A stretch of DNA of 64,000 bases. Source: Anas platyrhynchos (Eukaryota; Chordata; Aves; Anseriformes; Anatidae). Below the pieces are notes generated by a model, which made no database searches, had not been told where the DNA came from, and saw only the letters and a list, made by a program, of their open reading frames with translations. Shown in pieces: positions 61,901-64,000 of the stretch (positions within the stretch are counted from its first letter, which is position 1; every line of letters starts with the position of its first letter). The DNA lies in NCBI RefSeq assembly GCF_047663525.1, contig NC_092591.1:51995501-52059500 (forward strand). The letters run 5' to 3'. The position numbers were made by a program, and so were the translations under genes.

Positions 61901-62791
61901 TGAGCAAAAACTGGAAGCTCAACATAGGTAACAAAGGAAGCATCCTAATGGAAGTTCATGCAATCTCAATTTATTGCTCTGCTGCAGCGTTTCTTTACAT
62001 TTCAAATAGAATAACAGTGTTTTTTCATTTATACATTTCTTTGTCTATTTGCTGAAGTTAATAAAGTATTAAAGTATTCATAAAAATACTTCAAGCAATC
62101 CAGAACAAAACTGAAAATGTACAACATTATAGGAAAAAATATATTTTGAAAAGCATTAAAAGTAATTTTTTTCTACTGTTAAATCTTCAAGATCACTTCA
62201 GCGAACCTTGAATGAATTGAAGGAATACCAGAAGCAGCATGACCATTACCTTAGGCAACAAGATGTTTTAGACAAGTACAAGCTCATCCAGGAGGAGCAA
62301 ATCCTGAGGAACATCATTCATGAGACACAGATGGCTAAAGAAGCTCAATTAGGTACAACTTTTTAGAGTTAATCTCTATTATAACAATGAAGAATTGCAT
62401 GCATTCAGATTAATGTCAGGGCATAATTTATTTGTATATTTTGATGGCCTTTAGTGGCTGTTCTGTTTCACCTGTTAAACCAGTGATTATGACCTATTCT
62501 TGAGCAGGTGTTTTTTGAGTACTTTAAAAGATTAAATTTTTGAGCTGGTTTTAAAAGGTTTTTAAATGGTAGAGGTTGAAGGTGGGTTTTTCTGTTTTGT
62601 TCTTTTTGATTGTATACTCTTCTCCTCTTCTTGAAAACTTCATTTAAATTGTAGAGCAACACGTTTTGTGCTCCGCAGGGAACCATCAGATTTGTAGACT
62701 GGGCAACCAGCAGCATAGCTTGCACTGCCAGTGGGACCAGCCTGTTCGCTATCACCGTGGAGACATTTTTGAAAATGTGGAATATGTTCAG
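43793..62791 (+). CDS. TTC17: TTC17, tetratricopeptide repeat protein 17, exons 1-10 (3' part beyond window)
   Basis: TTC17 is a large TPR protein reported in vertebrates to promote actin polymerisation and ciliogenesis. Exons 43793-43969, 56763-56852, 58240-58409, 59170-59281, 60090-60221, 60903-61012, 61332-61476, 61788-61927, 62192-62352 and 62679-62791 join to 1350 nt (450 codons) in one frame with GT-AG junctions. Human TTC17 has about 1141 residues, so roughly 40 percent is present. The protein begins with a hydrophobic signal-like segment (about residues 25-43), then the conserved [17 protein letters not shown]-type helices lie at about 228-345 and a charged coiled-coil-like stretch at about 345-412. 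The divergent N-terminus before residue 45 is GC-rich and differs from mammals; the rest is nearly identical. Confidence 0.96.
46610..46690 (-). mobile_element. CR1 LINE 5'-region fragment
   Basis: The stretch GTTCATGAAAGCACTAAACAG, then TGTTGGCCCCACTATTGATC and CCTGCGAGTGCTGCTCGT, resembles the reverse complement of the CR1 block that usually reads AAGATATTAAACAGCACTGG, TCCCAGTACTGACCCCTGAGG and ACACCACTCGT. Flanking sequence from about 46,050 may belong to the same element but is too diverged to call. Confidence 0.5.
54155..54560 (-). mobile_element. CR1 LINE 3' region with inverted extension
   Basis: From 54244 to about 54560 the sequence is the reverse complement of a CR1 3' portion: AGGTTGCTCAAAGCCCCATC, CTTCTCTGGGCAGCCTGTGC, CCTTTAGGTACTGGAGGGC, CTTCTCCAGGCTGAACAACC and CCCTCAGCCTGTCTT in order. 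Left of it, 54155-54173 (GGTTTTGGAAAAGATCATC) resembles the CR1 tail. Between them lie two hairpins (see separate entry), so the copy is rearranged by an inversion or a second insertion. Confidence 0.85.
54175..54262. repeat. Two adjacent perfect inverted repeats
   Basis: The first has 15-bp arms (54175-54189 and 54202-54216, arm CATTACAACCCCACC) with a 12-nt loop. The second has 19-bp arms (54219-54237 and 54244-54262, arm GATGGGGCTTTGAGCAACC) with a 6-nt loop ACGTCA. Both are perfect. The arm of the second is a CR1 3' block present once in each orientation. Confidence 0.95.
54755..54812. repeat. 13-bp perfect inverted repeat
   Basis: Arms TTCATACCTCATT (54755-54767) and AATGAGGTATGAA (54800-54812) enclose 32 nt. 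No flanking duplication or transposon family was recognised. Confidence 0.85.
56763..56852 (+). CDS. TTC17: TTC17 exon 2
   Basis: A 90-nt phase-0 exon encoding residues 60-89 (VDSPMNL, then [10 protein letters not shown] and TVNYLKELE), nearly identical to mammals. The one visible change is RNPHD where human has KHPHD. Confidence 0.97.
57009..57110 (-). mobile_element. CR1 LINE 3' fragment in TTC17 intron 2
   Basis: The stretch CACCCTGAGCAAATTGTCCA, GTGTCCAGGTGGCTTTTGAA, GGAGACTCCATGACCCCTC and GGGCAACCTATACCAGTGC matches the reverse complement of the CR1 region just before the 3' tail. It is an isolated remnant of about 100 bp. Confidence 0.8.
58240..58409 (+). CDS. TTC17: TTC17 exon 3
   Basis: Encodes residues 90-146, acidic and conserved ([20 protein letters not shown] and [20 protein letters not shown]). 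A long T-tract precedes the CTACAG acceptor. Ends in phase 2; the split codon becomes Arg (mammals have Ser). Confidence 0.97.
59170..59281 (+). CDS. TTC17: TTC17 exon 4
   Basis: Encodes residues 146-183 ([14 protein letters not shown], then [14 protein letters not shown]). Acceptor TTCTCAG, donor GTAAGT, ends in phase 0. Confidence 0.97.
60090..60221 (+). CDS. TTC17: TTC17 exon 5
   Basis: A 132-nt phase-0 exon encoding residues 184-227 ([20 protein letters not shown] and a helix with [10 protein letters not shown]). Confidence 0.96.
60903..61012 (+). CDS. TTC17: TTC17 exon 6
   Basis: Encodes residues 228-264, a TPR-like helix pair ([20 protein letters not shown] and [13 protein letters not shown]). 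Ends in phase 2. Confidence 0.97.
61332..61476 (+). CDS. TTC17: TTC17 exon 7
   Basis: Encodes residues 264-312, a TPR unit ([20 protein letters not shown], then [10 protein letters not shown]). The intron sequence before the acceptor is strongly T-rich. Ends in phase 0. Confidence 0.97.
61788..61927 (+). CDS. TTC17: TTC17 exon 8
   Basis: Encodes residues 313-359, completing the TPR ([20 protein letters not shown]) and entering a charged helical stretch ([12 protein letters not shown]). Ends in phase 2. Confidence 0.97.
62192..62352 (+). CDS. TTC17: TTC17 exon 9
   Basis: Encodes residues 359-413, a glutamate/lysine/glutamine-rich predicted coiled coil ([40 protein letters not shown]). Ends in phase 1. 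Confidence 0.96.
62679..62791 (+). CDS. TTC17: TTC17 exon 10
   Basis: Encodes residues 413-450 ([26 protein letters not shown] and VEYVQ). Acceptor TCCGCAG, donor GTTTGT. The next mammalian codons (FGED...) were not found before the window end. Confidence 0.96.
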
Positions 62792-64000
62792 GTTTGTGCA
62801 TGAATTGATAAACACTGTTCTAAACTGTAGTTGTTATTTTGTTCTGTTTTTTCTTTTGAGAGGTTTAACAAAGGGAGGTACCTTTGGGGTGTCATAATGA
62901 GAAATAGCTTAGTCCCCTTTAAGAGTTTAAAGTATTAAATGTTGGTTTCTTTTTTGCTAGTAATACAAGCTGAGATCAATGGTGGATTATAGAAATGTAG
63001 AGTTTTATTAAATAAGGCTTTGGTTTACTTAGAAAGAGAACTATTAGAGTTATTTAAATTTAAACGCGTTATTTTTTCCCAAGTCTTAGTTCTGTATGAG
63101 GTACTAGCCGTTTCTATAGTCCTTTTTGCTTTTTTCAGCCTGCATAGAACAGACAGCCATTTATTTATAGGAAATACAAAAATTCCAAACTTGAGGAATT
63201 ACAGCTTTCTGTCACTTAAATTCTACTACATTTCAGGGATGCTAGTAGGAGGATAAGTTAAATTTTCCAATTAATTATCCCATCAAAGAGGACAGGAAAA
63301 GTATTAGTTAATGAAGAGGCAAAGATTTCTAAGTTTTCTTTTCAAGTGCACGAGTGGTATGTGGAACGAGAATTACTCTGTATTGGAATGTACTTTCCAT
63401 CAGAATAGTTCAAAAATGCATTTAATATTGTATTAATCATTTGTCTCTACAGCCTCAGTGAATTGAAATTTCTTTTGTTTATTATGCTATCAATATGACT
63501 CCAACTATGTAACTGTTGCATGTCCCTTTGAAATTATAATTTTTTCCTGCCAGAAGGAGCACAAAACTGCAGTACAGAATTAACAGATAGAAGAGTAGAG
63601 CTCATTTGTGGTGAATCTAGTGAGTGCTTTTTGCAGCACTAAAATAATGTGTTGGCCTGCTTTCATGAGCATTTGCTAATTGTGTATCTTGAACTAGACA
63701 GTGCACCAAGGAAATTTGATAGAGGAATAATGAGAAATGCTGGAAGCAGAGTGTGTGCTAACACTGAAAACCCAGAACAAAAGCTAGCCAAGCAGCCCTG
63801 CTGATGTGTTAGAACTACAGATAAAGTTTATGCTTTAATGTGTTCTGTAATGTGGAATGTGTTCTGGAGCAGCTTCTTAACTAATTTAAGAAAACAGAAA
63901 TAATTATTTTTAATTATGATATGTTTTCTTCTTGGATGTTCTTCCTATTCAGGTTATTAAGGTAGTTTTGCAAGCCATGAATCTTGGTAGCTCTGACCTG
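62792..64000 (+). other. TTC17: TTC17 intron 10, runs off window
   Basis: AT-rich sequence with no exon continuing the TTC17 frame. No repeat was recognised. Confidence 0.7.

Noticed and set aside
1..64000. CRISPR arrays, bacterial operons, phage genes, tRNA and rRNA genes
   Set aside because: None seen. Spliced vertebrate genes, CR1 repeats and CpG islands make this avian nuclear DNA.

Overview
The window is nuclear DNA from a bird, most likely a galliform such as chicken. The evidence is compact GT-AG spliced genes that closely match vertebrate API5 and TTC17, several CR1 LINE fragments with the avian ATTCTATG-type 3' tail, an avian-type solo retroviral LTR, and CpG-island promoters. I see no bacterial operon structure, CRISPR array, tRNA or rRNA.

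Layout: (1) About 1-28,600 is a gene desert upstream of API5. I found no convincing protein-coding exon in it. It holds CR1 pieces (about 14.5 kb, 19.4-20.5 kb, 26.4-27.6 kb), a solo LTR nested inside the last of these, simple repeats and long A-tracts. (2) About 28,690-43,170 is API5 (apoptosis inhibitor 5) on the + strand. All 14 coding exons are present and give a 523-residue protein, followed by a 3' UTR of about 2 kb. (3) About 43,700-64,000 is the 5' part of TTC17 (tetratricopeptide repeat protein 17) on the + strand: exons 1-10 (450 codons), after which the gene runs off the right edge inside intron 10. Intron 1 is 12.8 kb and contains degraded CR1 sequence.

API5 and TTC17 are tandem and transcribed in the same direction. 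Only about 0.6 kb separates the API5 poly(A) signal at 43,145 from the TTC17 start codon. Both genes start in CpG islands without an obvious TATA box. Their protein functions are unrelated: API5 is a nuclear anti-apoptotic HEAT/ARM scaffold, and TTC17 is a TPR protein linked to actin and ciliogenesis. The neighbourhood is conserved synteny (11p in human), not a functional operon.

I found no previously undescribed biological system. The observations most worth a second look are: the LTR-in-CR1 nesting with a perfect 6-bp target-site duplication; two consecutive perfect hairpins at 54.2 kb made by head-to-head CR1 sequence; the very short API5-TTC17 gap with a YY1/ATG-rich TTC17 promoter; and a long antisense open frame next to the API5 promoter.
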